Shown here: positions 33,259 to 42,984 of the stretch, piece by piece
Numbering within the stretch: the stretch's first letter is position 1
How the letters are laid out: every line of letters begins with the position of its first letter
From: Myroides oncorhynchi
GTDB lineage: Bacteria > Bacteroidota > Bacteroidia > Flavobacteriales > Flavobacteriaceae
Length of the DNA: 64,000 bases
Direction: 5' to 3'
Assembly: GCF_020905415.1 (NCBI RefSeq)
Contig: NZ_JAJJMP010000001.1
Location: 2,739,501 to 2,803,500, forward strand
Notes under the pieces: generated by a model
Told to the model about the DNA's origin: nothing
The model's database searches: none
Seen by the model: the letters and a program-made list of their open reading frames with translations, nothing else
Translations under genes and position numbers: made by a program

Positions 33259-33380
33259 TGTTGTTATTTTAGTAAGGATAGATAACCTTTTTTGAGGCTA
33301 TAGAAAAATTAATGTTTAATTAAGATTAAACTGTTATGAAATTAGTACTTTAGACGTTATCAAATAAAAACTCAATATTT

Positions 33381-33989
33381 ATGAAAAAATCACTTTTAGC
33401 CTTAGCTTTTATTGGAGCTTTTGCAATCTCTTGTGGTGAGAAAAAAGATGCGAATACAACAGAACCAACTACTGAAACTACAACAGAGCAAGTAGAAGCA
33501 CCTGTAGCAAAAGAGTTGACCTACACAATGGAATGGACAGCTTTTAAAACTCCTAAAAAAGTAGGTGTTAAAGGAACTTTTACAGATATCAAATTAAATG
33601 ATGTCAAAGCTGATGCAGCGACTTTAGAAGAATCTTTAAAAGGAGCTAACTTCGTGATTACTACTTCGTCTGTAAGTACTAATGATGCAGGAAGAGATGA
33701 GAAATTAAAAGTAGAGTTCTTCGCTAAGATGATGGGAAATATCAATGGTTTCTTTGGAGAGTTTAAAGACGGTAAAGTAATGGTAAACTTGACAATGAAT
33801 GGAGTAAGTAAAGAGAAAGAGTTTACTTACACAGTAGAAGGAGATGCGCTTAAGTTAAATGGAGGTATTGACATCATCGCAGACTTTACAGCACAAGCAG
33901 CTTTTGATAGCTTACATACAGCTTGTAAAGATTTACACGAAGGTAAAACTTTCACAGAAGTAGAGCTTTCTGCAGAGATTAAAAAATAA
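33381..33989 (+). CDS. YceI-like lipoprotein
   Basis: A lipoprotein signal (MKKSLLALAFIGAFAISC, Cys at 18) is followed by a Thr/Glu-rich linker and a domain of about 150 residues (50-200) with the alternating strand pattern of YceI lipocalin-like proteins: WTAFKTPKKVGVKGTFTDI, NFVITTSSVSTNDAGRDEKLKVEFF and VMVNLTMNGVSKEKEF. YceI proteins bind isoprenoid or other amphipathic molecules. Here the lipid anchor places it on a membrane facing the periplasm or outside. A single gene with its own terminator; the ligand is unknown. Confidence 0.82.
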   Translation: MKKSLLALAFIGAFAISCGEKKDANTTEPTTETTTEQVEAPVAKELTYTMEWTAFKTPKKVGVKGTFTDIKLNDVKADAATLEESLKGANFVITTSSVSTNDAGRDEKLKVEFFAKMMGNINGFFGEFKDGKVMVNLTMNGVSKEKEFTYTVEGDALKLNGGIDIIADFTAQAAFDSLHTACKDLHEGKTFTEVELSAEIKK

Positions 33990-34012
33990 TTAACTACTTT
34001 TGTAGTGTAATT

Positions 34013-34048
34013 GAAGAGGAGTATGATAAAATATTCCTCTTTTTTTTT
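34013..34048 (+). terminator. Rho-independent terminator
   Basis: AAGAGGA/TCCTCTT stem, partly extended by GTAT/ATAT, then T9. It lies directly before the prfA promoter. Confidence 0.75.
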
Positions 34049-34055
34049 ACCTTTG
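34048..34055 (+). promoter_or_regulatory. -7 element of the prfA operon
   Basis: TACCTTTG matches TAnnTTTG, 29 bases before the prfA start. It overlaps the T run of the preceding terminator. Confidence 0.55.
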
Positions 34056-34084
34056 CAAACCAAATAAATTATCTATTTTAGGAT

Positions 34085-35158
34085 ATGTTAGATAGACTAC
34101 AAATTATTAAGCAACGTTTTGACGAAGTTTCTGACTTGATTATTCAGCCAGATGTTATAGCTGATCAAAAACGTTACGTACAGTTAAATAAAGAATATAA
34201 AGATTTAAAACAGCTAGTTGAGAAACGCGCTGAATATGTAACTCTTAAAGGTAATATGGATGAGGCTAATGAGATATTAGCTGATGGAAGTGATGCTGAG
34301 ATGGTGGAGATGGCTAAGATGCAGTTAGACGAAGCTAAAGGACGTTTGCCAGAATTAGAAGAAGAGATTAAATTCTTATTGATACCAAAGGACCCTGAGG
34401 ATGCTAAGAACGTAATGGTAGAGGTACGTGCTGGTACAGGTGGTGATGAGGCGAGTATCTTCGCAGGAGATTTATTCAGAATGTATACTAAATACTGTGA
34501 AGGTAGAGGATGGAGAACATCTGTAGTAGATGTGAATGAAGGAACTTCAGGAGGATATAAAGAGGTAATCTTTGAGGTAACAGGAGAGGATGTTTATGGT
34601 ACATTAAAGTATGAAGCTGGAGTACATCGTGTACAGCGTGTTCCTCAAACGGAGACGCAAGGACGTGTACATACATCAGCAGCGACTGTAATGGTATTAC
34701 CAGAAGCAGAAGAGTTCGATGTGCAGATAGATATGAATGATGTTCGTATTGACTTTTTCTGTTCATCAGGACCTGGAGGTCAGTCTGTAAATACAACTAA
34801 ATCAGCTGTACGTATGACGCATATTCCTACAGGACTGGTAGCTCAATGTCAGGATGAGAAATCTCAACACAAAAACAAAGACAAAGCTTTAACTGTATTG
34901 CGTTCTCGTTTATACGAGATGGAGTTGGCGAAAAAACAAGCAGAAGATGCCACTAAACGTTCTTCTCAAGTAAGTAGTGGTGATAGATCTGCTAAGATTA
35001 GAACCTATAACTACCCTCAAGGACGTGTAACTGATCACCGTATAGGACTTACATTATATGATCTAGATGGTGTAATGAATGGAAATATTCAGAAAGTTAT
35101 CGATGAGTTACAATTAGTAAGTAATACAGAGAAATTAAAAGAAGGAGACGTTTATTAA
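34085..35158 (+). CDS. prfA: Peptide chain release factor 1
   Basis: A 357-residue class I release factor. The GGQ motif is at 231-233 ([14 protein letters not shown]), which triggers peptide release at the ribosome. The stop-codon recognition loop has P187-Q-T189 in [20 protein letters not shown], the PxT form of RF1 (UAA and UAG) rather than the SPF of RF2. The N-terminal coiled-coil domain (1-100) is intact, and length equals the usual 355-360. It starts the operon prfA-pyrF-SBP-like gene, though a hairpin terminator lies 20 bases after its stop. Confidence 0.97.
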   Translation: MLDRLQIIKQRFDEVSDLIIQPDVIADQKRYVQLNKEYKDLKQLVEKRAEYVTLKGNMDEANEILADGSDAEMVEMAKMQLDEAKGRLPELEEEIKFLLIPKDPEDAKNVMVEVRAGTGGDEASIFAGDLFRMYTKYCEGRGWRTSVVDVNEGTSGGYKEVIFEVTGEDVYGTLKYEAGVHRVQRVPQTETQGRVHTSAATVMVLPEAEEFDVQIDMNDVRIDFFCSSGPGGQSVNTTKSAVRMTHIPTGLVAQCQDEKSQHKNKDKALTVLRSRLYEMELAKKQAEDATKRSSQVSSGDRSAKIRTYNYPQGRVTDHRIGLTLYDLDGVMNGNIQKVIDELQLVSNTEKLKEGDVY

Positions 35159-35178
35159 TCGTCTTTATTAAATATTAT

Positions 35179-35217
35179 AAACCACACTTGCTTATGTATA
35201 GTGTGGTTTTTTTTAAA
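35179..35217 (+). terminator. Rho-independent terminator after prfA
   Basis: AAACCACACT/AGTGTGGTTT with an 11-base loop and T8. It ends just before pyrF, which therefore may have a separate promoter or depend on read-through. Confidence 0.88.
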
Positions 35218-35233
35218 CTACAACTGCTGCACA

Positions 35234-36055
35234 ATGACTACACAACAATTAATAGAGCAAATCAGAGTAAAGAAATCTTTTCTATGCGTAGGATTAGATG
35301 TTGATTTAGATAAGATACCTAGTTTTTTATTAAAAGAGGAAGATCCTATATTTAGTTTTAATAAGGCAATTATAGATGCAACTCATCAATATGCTGTCGC
35401 TTATAAGCCCAATATTGCATTTTATGAGGCTTATGGTATTAAGGGATGGATGTCACTAAACAAGACGATAGAGTATATTAATGAGTATTATCCAGAGCTA
35501 TATACTATAGCAGATGCAAAGCGTGGAGATATCGGAAATACTGCTTCTATGTATGCGAAGGCATTCTTTGAGGATATGTCGTTTGATAGTGTTACTGTAG
35601 CTCCTTATATGGGGAAAGATTCGGTAGAGCCTTTCTTGGCTTTTAAAGATAAGCATACGATACTATTAGCATTAACTTCTAATAAAGGAGCTTTTGATTT
35701 TCAGACCAAAGAGGTGGATGGTAAACCGCTTTATCAGCAAGTATTAGAGACTTCTCAAGAGTATGAAAATGCAGAAAACCTAATGTATGTGGTAGGAGCA
35801 ACAAAAGCAGAATACTTTGAGGAAATTAGAAAAATAGTACCTGATAGTTTCTTATTAGTACCTGGAGTAGGAGCTCAAGGAGGAAACTTACAAGATGTAT
35901 GCAAATACGGATTAAATAAAAATGTAGGATTACTAATCAATTCATCTAGAGGAATTATCTTTGCATCACAGGCGGAAGATTTTGCAGAGAAAGCAGGATT
36001 AGAAGCTAAGGCTATCCAGATAGAAATGGAAGAGATATTAAATAAAATGGTATGA
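35234..36055 (+). CDS. pyrF: Orotidine 5'-phosphate decarboxylase
   Basis: A 273-residue OMP decarboxylase of the type 2 (longer) group: [14 protein letters not shown] at the N-terminus, the catalytic block [21 protein letters not shown] (Asp-Lys-x-Asp array at about 91-96) and VPGVGAQGG near the phosphate-binding end. It makes UMP, the last step of pyrimidine synthesis. The start at ATG 35234 is followed by [10 protein letters not shown]; an in-frame ATG at 35201 lies inside the terminator T run and is rejected. Its stop overlaps the next start by four bases (ATGA). Confidence 0.95.
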   Translation: MTTQQLIEQIRVKKSFLCVGLDVDLDKIPSFLLKEEDPIFSFNKAIIDATHQYAVAYKPNIAFYEAYGIKGWMSLNKTIEYINEYYPELYTIADAKRGDIGNTASMYAKAFFEDMSFDSVTVAPYMGKDSVEPFLAFKDKHTILLALTSNKGAFDFQTKEVDGKPLYQQVLETSQEYENAENLMYVVGATKAEYFEEIRKIVPDSFLLVPGVGAQGGNLQDVCKYGLNKNVGLLINSSRGIIFASQAEDFAEKAGLEAKAIQIEMEEILNKMV

Positions 36056-36852
36056 TAGTATTAAAAGATCAGATAGGGCAAGAGCATCACTTCGAAAATG
36101 TACCCAAGAGAATAATTTCGTTAGTTCCATCACAGACAGAAACATTATGTGATTTGGGATTAGAAGATGAAATTAAGGGGATAACTAAGTTCTGTGTACA
36201 CCCTTATCACTTAGGAGTAGTAAAAATAAAAGTAGGTGGAACTAAGAAGGTGCATGTAGAAAAGATAAAGGCACTTAATCCTGATATTATTATCGCTAAT
36301 AAAGAGGAGAATACACTTGAGATCGTTGAAAGTCTTAAGGGGATATGTCCTGTTTGGGTAACTGATGTAGTTACTTTAGAAGATAATAAGCAAATGATTG
36401 AAGACTTCGGTGTATTGTTTAATAAAAGAACAGAAGCCAAAAAATGGAATGACAAGATTGACTTCGCGATTAAGGACTTTATGTCTTTCATCAGTACAAG
36501 AGAGCAGCAGACATCGGCTTACTTTATCTGGAGAGAGCCTTATATGGCGGCTGGAGACAATACGTTTATCAATACGCTGATGACACTAAATAAGTTTGCG
36601 AATGTATATGCTAATAAGGAAGGAAGATATCCAGAGGTAGAGATTAGAAAAATGAGAATACAGGGGGATCCCGAATTAGTGTTTTTGTCTTCTGAGCCTT
36701 ATCCGTTTAAAGAAGAGCATGCGTTTGAGATAGGTAGATGTTCCCATCATGCAAAAACGATATTTGTAGATGGTGAAATGTTCTCATGGCACGGTACCCA
36801 TTTACACAATGCATTTGACTATTTTAAACAGATACACAAGCGATTAGAATAA
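36052..36852 (+). CDS. BtuF-like substrate-binding fold protein without signal peptide
   Basis: A 266-residue protein with the cobalamin/Fe-siderophore-binding fold: [26 protein letters not shown] at the N-terminus, [17 protein letters not shown], and a C-terminal half with [14 protein letters not shown]. These belong to helical-backbone periplasmic binding proteins such as BtuF and FhuD, but there is no signal peptide or lipobox, so it should stay in the cytoplasm unless the start is wrong. The ATGA overlap with pyrF fixes the start and argues for coupled translation. No transporter permease or ATPase is nearby. A cytosolic role, for example binding a corrinoid or metal chelate, is a guess. 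Confidence 0.75.
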   Translation: MIVLKDQIGQEHHFENVPKRIISLVPSQTETLCDLGLEDEIKGITKFCVHPYHLGVVKIKVGGTKKVHVEKIKALNPDIIIANKEENTLEIVESLKGICPVWVTDVVTLEDNKQMIEDFGVLFNKRTEAKKWNDKIDFAIKDFMSFISTREQQTSAYFIWREPYMAAGDNTFINTLMTLNKFANVYANKEGRYPEVEIRKMRIQGDPELVFLSSEPYPFKEEHAFEIGRCSHHAKTIFVDGEMFSWHGTHLHNAFDYFKQIHKRLE

Positions 36853-36884
36853 GTAGAATTAGGTTTTTGGCTGATTCTGGGTTT
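36850..36884 (-). repeat. MITE-like repeat fragment
   Basis: AAGTAGAATT, then TTTTTGGCTGATTCTGGGTT, match the end of the full copies with internal gaps. It starts on the stop codon of the BtuF-like gene, so the coding end and the repeat end meet. The terminal CTGATTCTGGGTT is perfectly preserved. Confidence 0.6.
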
Positions 36885-36903
36885 AACCCAATGTACTATA
36901 AAT

Positions 36904-36938
36904 AAAAAGCCGAGTAGTGAAACTACTCGGCTTTTTTT
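36904..36938 (+). terminator. Strong terminator
   Basis: AAAAAGCCGAGTAGT/ACTACTCGGCTTTTT with a GAA loop, then more T. It ends the pyrF transcript. Confidence 0.92.
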
Positions 36939-37077
36939 AACTAACCCTAACTGTTATGAAATCAATCATTTTAATACAGCAAATATCAAAAAAAATTCTC
37001 AATAGGAGAGTTAATTGAATGTTATAATAATGTTATTTTTATTTTTTTGTACAAAAAACAATAATTAGTATAGTTGT

Positions 37078-37869
37078 TTAGTTGTTTTTGTGCTTATTTA
37101 TCAATTGTTTCTTGGTAGAATTGTTTGATGTGTTATTTTTGGTTGAGTTTGTTATATTATCTTGAATTGCGAATACGTCTTTTAGTAATTTCGTATTTCT
37201 AGCTCCACCTATATTTTCTCTAATATTATTCTCTTCAATAGATATCATTTTAAATACTCCATCCATTGTTTGGGTTGTGATATAGTCTGTTAAATTAGTA
37301 TTAACAGGAGATACTAAAGGAAGTGCGTTATACGTAGTTGACATTTTTTCCCAAATTACATCAGCGCCTACATCTGATAGTGAAGATTGAATTACAGGGT
37401 TAAATTTGTCATAAAGACTTTTAGTAGTACTTTTCTTTAAGTAATCAGTTGCTGCAGATTTACCTCCAATTAATATATCTTTAGCATCGCTAAAAGTCAT
37501 GTTTTTAACAGCATCTACAAAAATAGGAGTAGCTTCTTTGACAGCACTTTCTGCTGCGCGATTGATTAAAGTAGTGCCTTGATCAGCTAAACTTCCCATT
37601 CCCATTCTTTTTAAAGCTTTTTCAACTTTTTTAAACTCCTCTGGCATAGCGATTTTAACTAACTCATTTTTTAAGAAACCATCAGGTTGAGACAATTTGC
37701 TAACTTGATCAGCGATTCCTTTATCTAGGGCTTCTTTAAGTCCGTTAGCTACTTTATCTTGAGTGATGTTATTGATAAGATTATTTGTTTTTTTGCTTTG
37801 AGCATTAACGATTGGGGAATTGGCTAAAGCACATATCATCAATGCAGTAGCAATCATTGTTTTTTTCAT
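37078..37869 (-). CDS. DUF4197 family exported protein
   Basis: A signal peptide (MKKTMIATALMICALANSPIVNA) is followed by about 200 helical residues with the family features GLKEALDKGIADQVSKL, FKKVEKALKRMGMGSL and AVKEATPIFVDAVKNMTFSDAKDIL. I recognise DUF4197, an exported helical family of unknown role. The C-terminal 20 residues are Asn/Thr/Lys-rich and probably disordered. The upstream gene in the same direction ends 11 bases before its start, so the two form an operon divergent from the helicase gene. Confidence 0.8.
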   Translation of the reverse strand: MKKTMIATALMICALANSPIVNAQSKKTNNLINNITQDKVANGLKEALDKGIADQVSKLSQPDGFLKNELVKIAMPEEFKKVEKALKRMGMGSLADQGTTLINRAAESAVKEATPIFVDAVKNMTFSDAKDILIGGKSAATDYLKKSTTKSLYDKFNPVIQSSLSDVGADVIWEKMSTTYNALPLVSPVNTNLTDYITTQTMDGVFKMISIEENNIRENIGGARNTKLLKDVFAIQDNITNSTKNNTSNNSTKKQLINKHKNN

Positions 37870-37880
37870 AGTGTTTTTTA

Positions 37881-38414
37881 TTATTTTGTAATTGTATTTG
37901 CTTCTAGTTTTACTGCTTTTCTAACGACATCTAGTTTTTGTTCTATTTGAATCGTTTTGGTTATTAAAGCCTGTCTTAATTGTGTTGCGTCCAGTATGTT
38001 TGGATTAGCACCAGTTAGTTGAATTAGTTCAGTAATATCATTTTTAGTTTGTACTAATATTTGCCAAAGCTCTGTGCTTACATAAACTTGTTGTGAAACA
38101 TTGTAGTCAAATTCCTGTTCTAAATGCGTAATCAGATTGATAAGGTAAAGATTCTTATCCTCAGCGTTTGGATTTACTCTAAGAACAAGTTTCTTTAGGT
38201 CTATTCGCTCCACAAGAATGACCAAGCGTTCAAAAGCTTGTAGTTTCAACGCTTGTATATCTACAGTACTTTGAGACTTTAATTGTTCTAATAGGTAAAG
38301 GTCTTTTCTGGTTTGTTTCTCCAGTATTTTATTAAAAGCCATGTACGCTATACCTGCCGTGACTAGCGCAGGAAATGTATATGCGACTAGCTGTAGTATT
38401 AAATCTATACTCAT
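37881..38414 (-). CDS. Membrane-anchored helical protein, conserved hypothetical
   Basis: A 177-residue protein with one N-terminal membrane helix (about 5-24, LQLVAYTFPALVTAGIAYMAF) and a long helical cytoplasmic part with coiled-coil character (KSQSTVDIQALKLQAFERLVILVERIDLKKLVLRV, then HLEQEFDYNVSQQVYVSTELWQ). I believe it is conserved in Flavobacteria beside the helicase gene but know no function. A -7 element reads TACTTTTG on the minus strand at 38439-38432. It leads the two-gene operon with the DUF4197 gene. Confidence 0.65.
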   Translation of the reverse strand: MSIDLILQLVAYTFPALVTAGIAYMAFNKILEKQTRKDLYLLEQLKSQSTVDIQALKLQAFERLVILVERIDLKKLVLRVNPNAEDKNLYLINLITHLEQEFDYNVSQQVYVSTELWQILVQTKNDITELIQLTGANPNILDATQLRQALITKTIQIEQKLDVVRKAVKLEANTITK

Positions 38415-38431
38415 TGCGATTTTTTTTTAAA

Positions 38432-38439
38432 CAAAAGTA
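38432..38439 (-). promoter_or_regulatory. -7 element of the minus-strand DUF4197 operon
   Basis: The minus strand reads TACTTTTG, ending 17 bases before the start codon at 38414. Confidence 0.5.
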
Positions 38440-38484
38440 TGGAATATTCTGTTTTAAGTGCTAATTTTTATAGCAGTAAAAAAC

Positions 38485-38515
38485 TTGTTATAAAGGTATA
38501 GTAATTGTAATTTTG
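38485..38515 (+). promoter_or_regulatory. Promoter of the UvrD-type helicase gene
   Basis: TTG at 38485-38487, a 20-base spacer, and TAATTTTG at 38508-38515. The in-frame TTG at 38513 falls within this element, which supports the start at 38537. Confidence 0.6.
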
Positions 38516-38536
38516 ACACTTTCGAGTAAATTAGAT

Positions 38537-40873
38537 ATGCAAAATTATATAGATCAGTTAAATGAGGCTCAAAGAGCGCCTGTACTTCAAAAAGAAGGAC
38601 CAATGATAGTAATCGCTGGAGCAGGATCAGGGAAAACGAGGGTTTTGACTTTACGTATAGCTTATTTAATGCACCAAGGAGTGGATGCATTTAATATCTT
38701 ATCACTGACTTTTACTAATAAAGCAGCTCGTGAAATGAAAGTTAGGATTGCACAGATAGTTGGTAGTTCTGAGGCAAAGAACTTGTGGATGGGTACATTT
38801 CACTCTGTATTTGCAAAAATACTACGAGCTGAGGCTGATAAATTAGGCTATCCAAGTAATTTTACTATCTATGATTCTCAGGATAGTCAGCGTCTTATAA
38901 GTCAGATTATTAAGGAAATGCAATTAGATAGGGATATCTATAAACCTAAAGAGATATTAAGTAGAATATCTTCATATAAGAATAGTTTAGTAACGGTTAA
39001 GGCTTATTATAATAATCCAGAACTTCAGGAGGCTGATGCGATGAGTAAAAGACCGCGTATTGGAGAAATATATGGGAATTATGTAGAGCGCTGTTTTAAG
39101 TCAGGTGCAATGGACTTTGATGACTTATTATTAAAGACCAATGAGTTGCTTACTCGTTTTCCAGATGTGTTGTCAAAATATCAAAATAGATTTAAATATA
39201 TCTTAGTAGATGAGTACCAAGATACAAACCACTCACAGTATTTAATTGTAAGAGCGTTGTCAGATCGCTTTCAGAATATTTGTGTGGTAGGAGATGATGC
39301 TCAGAGTATCTATGCCTTTAGAGGGGCAAATATTAACAATATATTGAACTTCCAGAAAGATTATGAAGGGGTGCAAACGTATCGACTAGAACAGAATTAT
39401 CGTTCTTCTAGAAATATAGTAGAGGCGGCGAACTCTGTTATCGATAACAATAAGGTGAAGTTAGATAAAGTAGTATGGACTGCTAATGATAATGGACCAA
39501 AAATAAAAGTACACCGATCTTTAACAGATGGAGAGGAAGGACGTTTTGTAGCGTCAACAATCTTTGAAGAAAGAATGCAGAATCAAAAGAACAATAGTGA
39601 TTTTGCTATTTTATATAGAACCAATGCGCAGTCACGTGCGATGGAGGATGCCCTGCGTAAAAAAGATATCCCTTATCGCATATATGGAGGATTGTCGTTC
39701 TATCAACGCAAAGAAATCAAGGATGTATTATGTTACTTAAGATTAGTGATTAATCCCAAGGATGAAGAGGCGCTAGTGCGTGTGATAAATTATCCTGCTA
39801 GAGGTATTGGAAATACTACAATGGATAAATTAACTATAGCAGCTAATCACTATAAGCGTTCGATATTTGAAGTTATAGAGCATATCGATAAAATCGACTT
39901 GAAGATTACTGCAGGAACGCGTAATAAGTTGAGTGACTTTAGCAATATGGTTAAGGCGTTTCAAGCATTAGAAACAACAATGGATGCCTATCAGTTAACA
40001 GAGCATATCGTGAAGAAGACTGGACTGGTACAAGAGATGCGAAAAGATACTACACCTGAGGGGATCACTCGTATGGAAAATATAGAGGAACTTCTAAATG
40101 GTATTAAAGACTTTATCGATGGGCAGAAAGAAGTGGACGGTGCTAGGGGAGCTTTAAGTGAGTTCATGGAAGATGTGGCATTAGCTACGGATTTAGATAA
40201 AGATACAGGAGATGATGATAGAGTAGCGTTAATGACTATTCACTTGGCTAAGGGGCTTGAGTTTCCTACGGTATTCTGTGTAGGGATGGAGGAAGATTTG
40301 TTTCCAAGTGCGATGAGTATGAATACAAGAAGTGAGTTAGAAGAGGAGAGAAGGTTGTTTTATGTGGCACTAACTCGTGCAGAGCATCAGGCATATCTTA
40401 CTTATGCTCAATCTAGATATAGATGGGGTAAATTAGTAGATAGTGATCCTTCGCGCTTTATAGAAGAGGTCAAGGATGAATATCTAGAGTATTTGACTCC
40501 TGTAGAGACAAACTATAGGTATAAGCCGACGATTAATGCAGATATTTTTGGTGATGTAGATAAGAGTAAACTGCGATTAACTAAACCTGTAGGAGGTACT
40601 CCACCTGCTTACGTTACAGATAATGAAGAACCAAGAGAGAATCGAAATATTAGGAAACTAAAACCAGTAGATGCTTCAAGTGCTAAAGTGACCAGTTTGA
40701 CAAATGGGAATCAAGATTTAGTGGTGGGACAAACTGTAATGCATGAGCGCTTTGGGAAAGGAGTTATTATAGGATTAGAAGGAATGGGGGCGGATAAGAA
40801 AGCAGAAATTAAATTCGATGTAGGTGGAATCAAAAAACTACTTCTGAGATTTGCTAAGCTTCAAGTTTTATAG
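38537..40873 (+). CDS. UvrD/PcrA-type ATP-dependent DNA helicase
   Basis: A 778-residue superfamily 1 helicase. Walker A is AGAGSGKT at 27-34, Walker B with Q is VDEYQDTN (about 223-230), motif III VVGDDAQSIYAFRGA, motif IV QNYRSSRNI, and motif V/VI MTIHLAKGLEFPTVF and EERRLFYVALTRAEHQAYL. The C-terminal 60 residues (VGQTVMHERFGKGVIIGLEG) are the Tudor-like domain by which PcrA binds RNA polymerase. It unwinds DNA 3' to 5' in repair and conflict resolution. I chose ATG 38537 because the earlier TTG at 38513 lies within the promoter. Either uvrD or pcrA would be a reasonable name, so I leave the symbol empty. Confidence 0.93.
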   Translation: MQNYIDQLNEAQRAPVLQKEGPMIVIAGAGSGKTRVLTLRIAYLMHQGVDAFNILSLTFTNKAAREMKVRIAQIVGSSEAKNLWMGTFHSVFAKILRAEADKLGYPSNFTIYDSQDSQRLISQIIKEMQLDRDIYKPKEILSRISSYKNSLVTVKAYYNNPELQEADAMSKRPRIGEIYGNYVERCFKSGAMDFDDLLLKTNELLTRFPDVLSKYQNRFKYILVDEYQDTNHSQYLIVRALSDRFQNICVVGDDAQSIYAFRGANINNILNFQKDYEGVQTYRLEQNYRSSRNIVEAANSVIDNNKVKLDKVVWTANDNGPKIKVHRSLTDGEEGRFVASTIFEERMQNQKNNSDFAILYRTNAQSRAMEDALRKKDIPYRIYGGLSFYQRKEIKDVLCYLRLVINPKDEEALVRVINYPARGIGNTTMDKLTIAANHYKRSIFEVIEHIDKIDLKITAGTRNKLSDFSNMVKAFQALETTMDAYQLTEHIVKKTGLVQEMRKDTTPEGITRMENIEELLNGIKDFIDGQKEVDGARGALSEFMEDVALATDLDKDTGDDDRVALMTIHLAKGLEFPTVFCVGMEEDLFPSAMSMNTRSELEEERRLFYVALTRAEHQAYLTYAQSRYRWGKLVDSDPSRFIEEVKDEYLEYLTPVETNYRYKPTINADIFGDVDKSKLRLTKPVGGTPPAYVTDNEEPRENRNIRKLKPVDASSAKVTSLTNGNQDLVVGQTVMHERFGKGVIIGLEGMGADKKAEIKFDVGGIKKLLLRFAKLQVL

Positions 40874-40902
40874 TAAATTTAAGTAAACTAATAATAGTAA
40901 GT

Positions 40903-41523
40903 ATGTCACAGTTTATAAAAATCTATCCTGAGAATCCAAGTGAAAAAGAGATAGATAAAGTAGTAAAGGTATTAAGAGATGGAGGATTAGTTATCTATCC
41001 AACAGATACCGTATATGGGTTGGGATGTGATATTTCGAATTCAAAAGCTTTAGAGAAGATAGCCAAGATAAAAGGGGTTAAGTTAGAGAAAGCTAACTTT
41101 TCTTTTATATGTCATGATTTGAGCAATATTTCAACTTATGTGAAACAAATAGATACATCTACGTTTAAAATACTTAAAAAGGCATTGCCAGGTCCATATA
41201 CATTCATTCTACCAGGTAATAATGACTTGCCTAAGGATTTTAAGAAGAAAAAAACAGTAGGTATTCGTGTTCCTGATAATAATATTGCACGAGAGATAGT
41301 GCGAAAATTAGGTAATCCTATAGTGTCTACTTCTATCTACGATGAAGATGAAATACTGGAGTATACTACCGATCCTGAATTAATCTTCGAGAAATGGCAG
41401 AATATTGTCGATTTAGTTATAGATGGAGGGTATGGAAATAATGAAGCTTCAACAGTAATCGATCTCTCAGGAGAGGAACCAGAAGTTATCAGAGTTGGTA
41501 AAGGAGATACTGATATCTTCTAA
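40903..41523 (+). CDS. tsaC: Threonylcarbamoyl-AMP synthase (YrdC/Sua5 family)
   Basis: A 206-residue YrdC-domain protein: VVKVLRDGGLVIYPTDTVYGLGCDISN (residues 22-48), KANFSFICHDLSNIS, LPGPYTFILPG and KTVGIRVPDNNIAREIVR. It forms threonylcarbamoyl-AMP from Thr, bicarbonate and ATP for the t6A modification of tRNA. The Sua5 C-terminal extension is absent, so it is the short TsaC/YrdC type. The gene starts 29 bases after the helicase stop and could be co-transcribed with it. Confidence 0.9.
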   Translation: MSQFIKIYPENPSEKEIDKVVKVLRDGGLVIYPTDTVYGLGCDISNSKALEKIAKIKGVKLEKANFSFICHDLSNISTYVKQIDTSTFKILKKALPGPYTFILPGNNDLPKDFKKKKTVGIRVPDNNIAREIVRKLGNPIVSTSIYDEDEILEYTTDPELIFEKWQNIVDLVIDGGYGNNEASTVIDLSGEEPEVIRVGKGDTDIF

Positions 41524-41623
41524 AAGAATAGATTAAAATTAAAGAATAAATAATTAACAAGGTTAATTTATAGTTACAAAGTATATAACCTTAATTAAAT
41601 TAGGGTTTTTCAAACTGAATTGT

Positions 41624-41631
41624 TATTTTTG
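41624..41631 (+). promoter_or_regulatory. -7 element of sucC
   Basis: TATTTTTG matches TAnnTTTG, 35 bases before the start codon. Confidence 0.55.
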
Positions 41632-41666
41632 TAACTGTTTAAATTAAAAGCTAAACGTATCACACT

Positions 41667-42860
41667 ATGAATTTACATGAATTTCAAGGTAAAGAAATAT
41701 TAGCTAGCTACGGTGTAAGAGTACAACGTGGATTAGTAGCTAACAACGCGGAAGAAGCAGTTGAAAAAGCAAAACAACTTACAGAAGAAACTGGAACAAG
41801 TTGGTATGTAATTAAAGCTCAAATCCATGCAGGAGGAAGAGGTAAAGGAGGAGGAGTTAAGTTGGCTAAAAACTTAGACGAAGTAAAAACAATCGCTGGT
41901 AACATTATCGGTATGGATTTAATTACTCCGCAAACTCCACCAGAAGGTAAAAAAGTTAATCGCGTATTAGTTGCTGAGGACGTTTACTACCCAGGAGAAA
42001 GTGAAGTTAGTGAGTTTTACATGTCAGTATTACTTGATAGAGCTAAAGGACGTAACATGATTATGTATTCTACTGAAGGTGGAATGGATATCGAAGAAGT
42101 TGCTGAAAATACTCCACACTTAATCTTTAAAGAAGAAATTGATCCTGCTGTAGGATTACAAGGATTCCAAGCTAGAAGAATTGCTTTTAACTTAGGATTA
42201 TCTGGAAATGCACACAAAGAAATGGTTAAGTTCGTAGATGCTTTATACAAAGCATATATCGGAAGTGACTCTTCTATGTTTGAGATCAACCCAGTATTAA
42301 AAACTTCAGATAACATGATTTTAGCTGTTGATGCAAAAGTTACTCTTGATGATAACGCATTATACAGACAAAAAACATACGCTGAATACAGAGATACAAC
42401 TGAAGAAAGACCAATCGAAGTAGAAGCTAAAGAAGCTGGATTAAACTACGTAGATTTAGATGGTACTGTAGGATGTATGGTTAACGGAGCTGGATTAGCA
42501 ATGGCTACTATGGATTTAATTAAGTATGCTGGTTTCGAGCCTGCTAACTTCTTAGACGTAGGAGGAACTGCTGATGCTAAACGTGTTGAAATCGCTTTCC
42601 GTATTATCTTAAAAGATCCTAACGTAAAAGCTATCTTAATTAACATCTTCGGAGGAATCGTTCGTTGTGACCGTGTTGCTCAAGGTGTAGTTGATGCATA
42701 CAAAAACATGGGAGATGATATTAAAGTGCCAATCATTGTTCGTTTACAAGGAACAAATGCTGAATTAGCAAAAGAAATCATTGACCAATCAGGTATGCCA
42801 ATCTTATCTGCTATCGCTTTCCAAGAAGCTGCAGACCAAGTTAAAGTTGCTTTATCATAA
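41667..42860 (+). CDS. sucC: Succinyl-CoA synthetase (ADP-forming), beta subunit
   Basis: A 397-residue ATP-grasp protein: [17 protein letters not shown], the nucleotide-binding [20 protein letters not shown] (about 50-70), FEINPVL, and [16 protein letters not shown] plus [16 protein letters not shown]. It couples succinyl-CoA to ATP in the citric acid cycle and pairs with SucD, whose gene is not adjacent here. Separate sucC and sucD loci are usual in Flavobacteria. Codon use is strongly biased, unlike the accessory genes, which fits a highly expressed enzyme. Confidence 0.97.
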   Translation: MNLHEFQGKEILASYGVRVQRGLVANNAEEAVEKAKQLTEETGTSWYVIKAQIHAGGRGKGGGVKLAKNLDEVKTIAGNIIGMDLITPQTPPEGKKVNRVLVAEDVYYPGESEVSEFYMSVLLDRAKGRNMIMYSTEGGMDIEEVAENTPHLIFKEEIDPAVGLQGFQARRIAFNLGLSGNAHKEMVKFVDALYKAYIGSDSSMFEINPVLKTSDNMILAVDAKVTLDDNALYRQKTYAEYRDTTEERPIEVEAKEAGLNYVDLDGTVGCMVNGAGLAMATMDLIKYAGFEPANFLDVGGTADAKRVEIAFRIILKDPNVKAILINIFGGIVRCDRVAQGVVDAYKNMGDDIKVPIIVRLQGTNAELAKEIIDQSGMPILSAIAFQEAADQVKVALS

Positions 42861-42879
42861 TTGATTTAAAAGTTATAGG

Positions 42880-42911
42880 AAAAGGCGAACTCATTTGAGT
42901 TCGCCTTTTTT
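42880..42911 (+). terminator. Terminator of sucC
   Basis: AAAAGGCGAACTCA/GAGTTCGCCTTTT with a short loop, then T and A-rich sequence. Confidence 0.9.
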
Positions 42912-42948
42912 ATTGTATTTGTTCTGTCGTGTAAGGGTAGAGGGAAAT

Positions 42949-42984
42949 AAAAAAGCTATTCAATAAACTGAATAGCTTTTTTTA
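42949..42984 (-). terminator. Terminator for the minus-strand DUF1456 gene
   Basis: AAAAGCTATTCA/TGAATAGCTTTT with a six-base loop. Both flanks are A/T runs, so it may act on both strands. Confidence 0.8.

Noticed and set aside
38513..38536. TTG start of the UvrD-type helicase
   Set aside because: It lies within the -7 promoter element, so it cannot be in the transcript.
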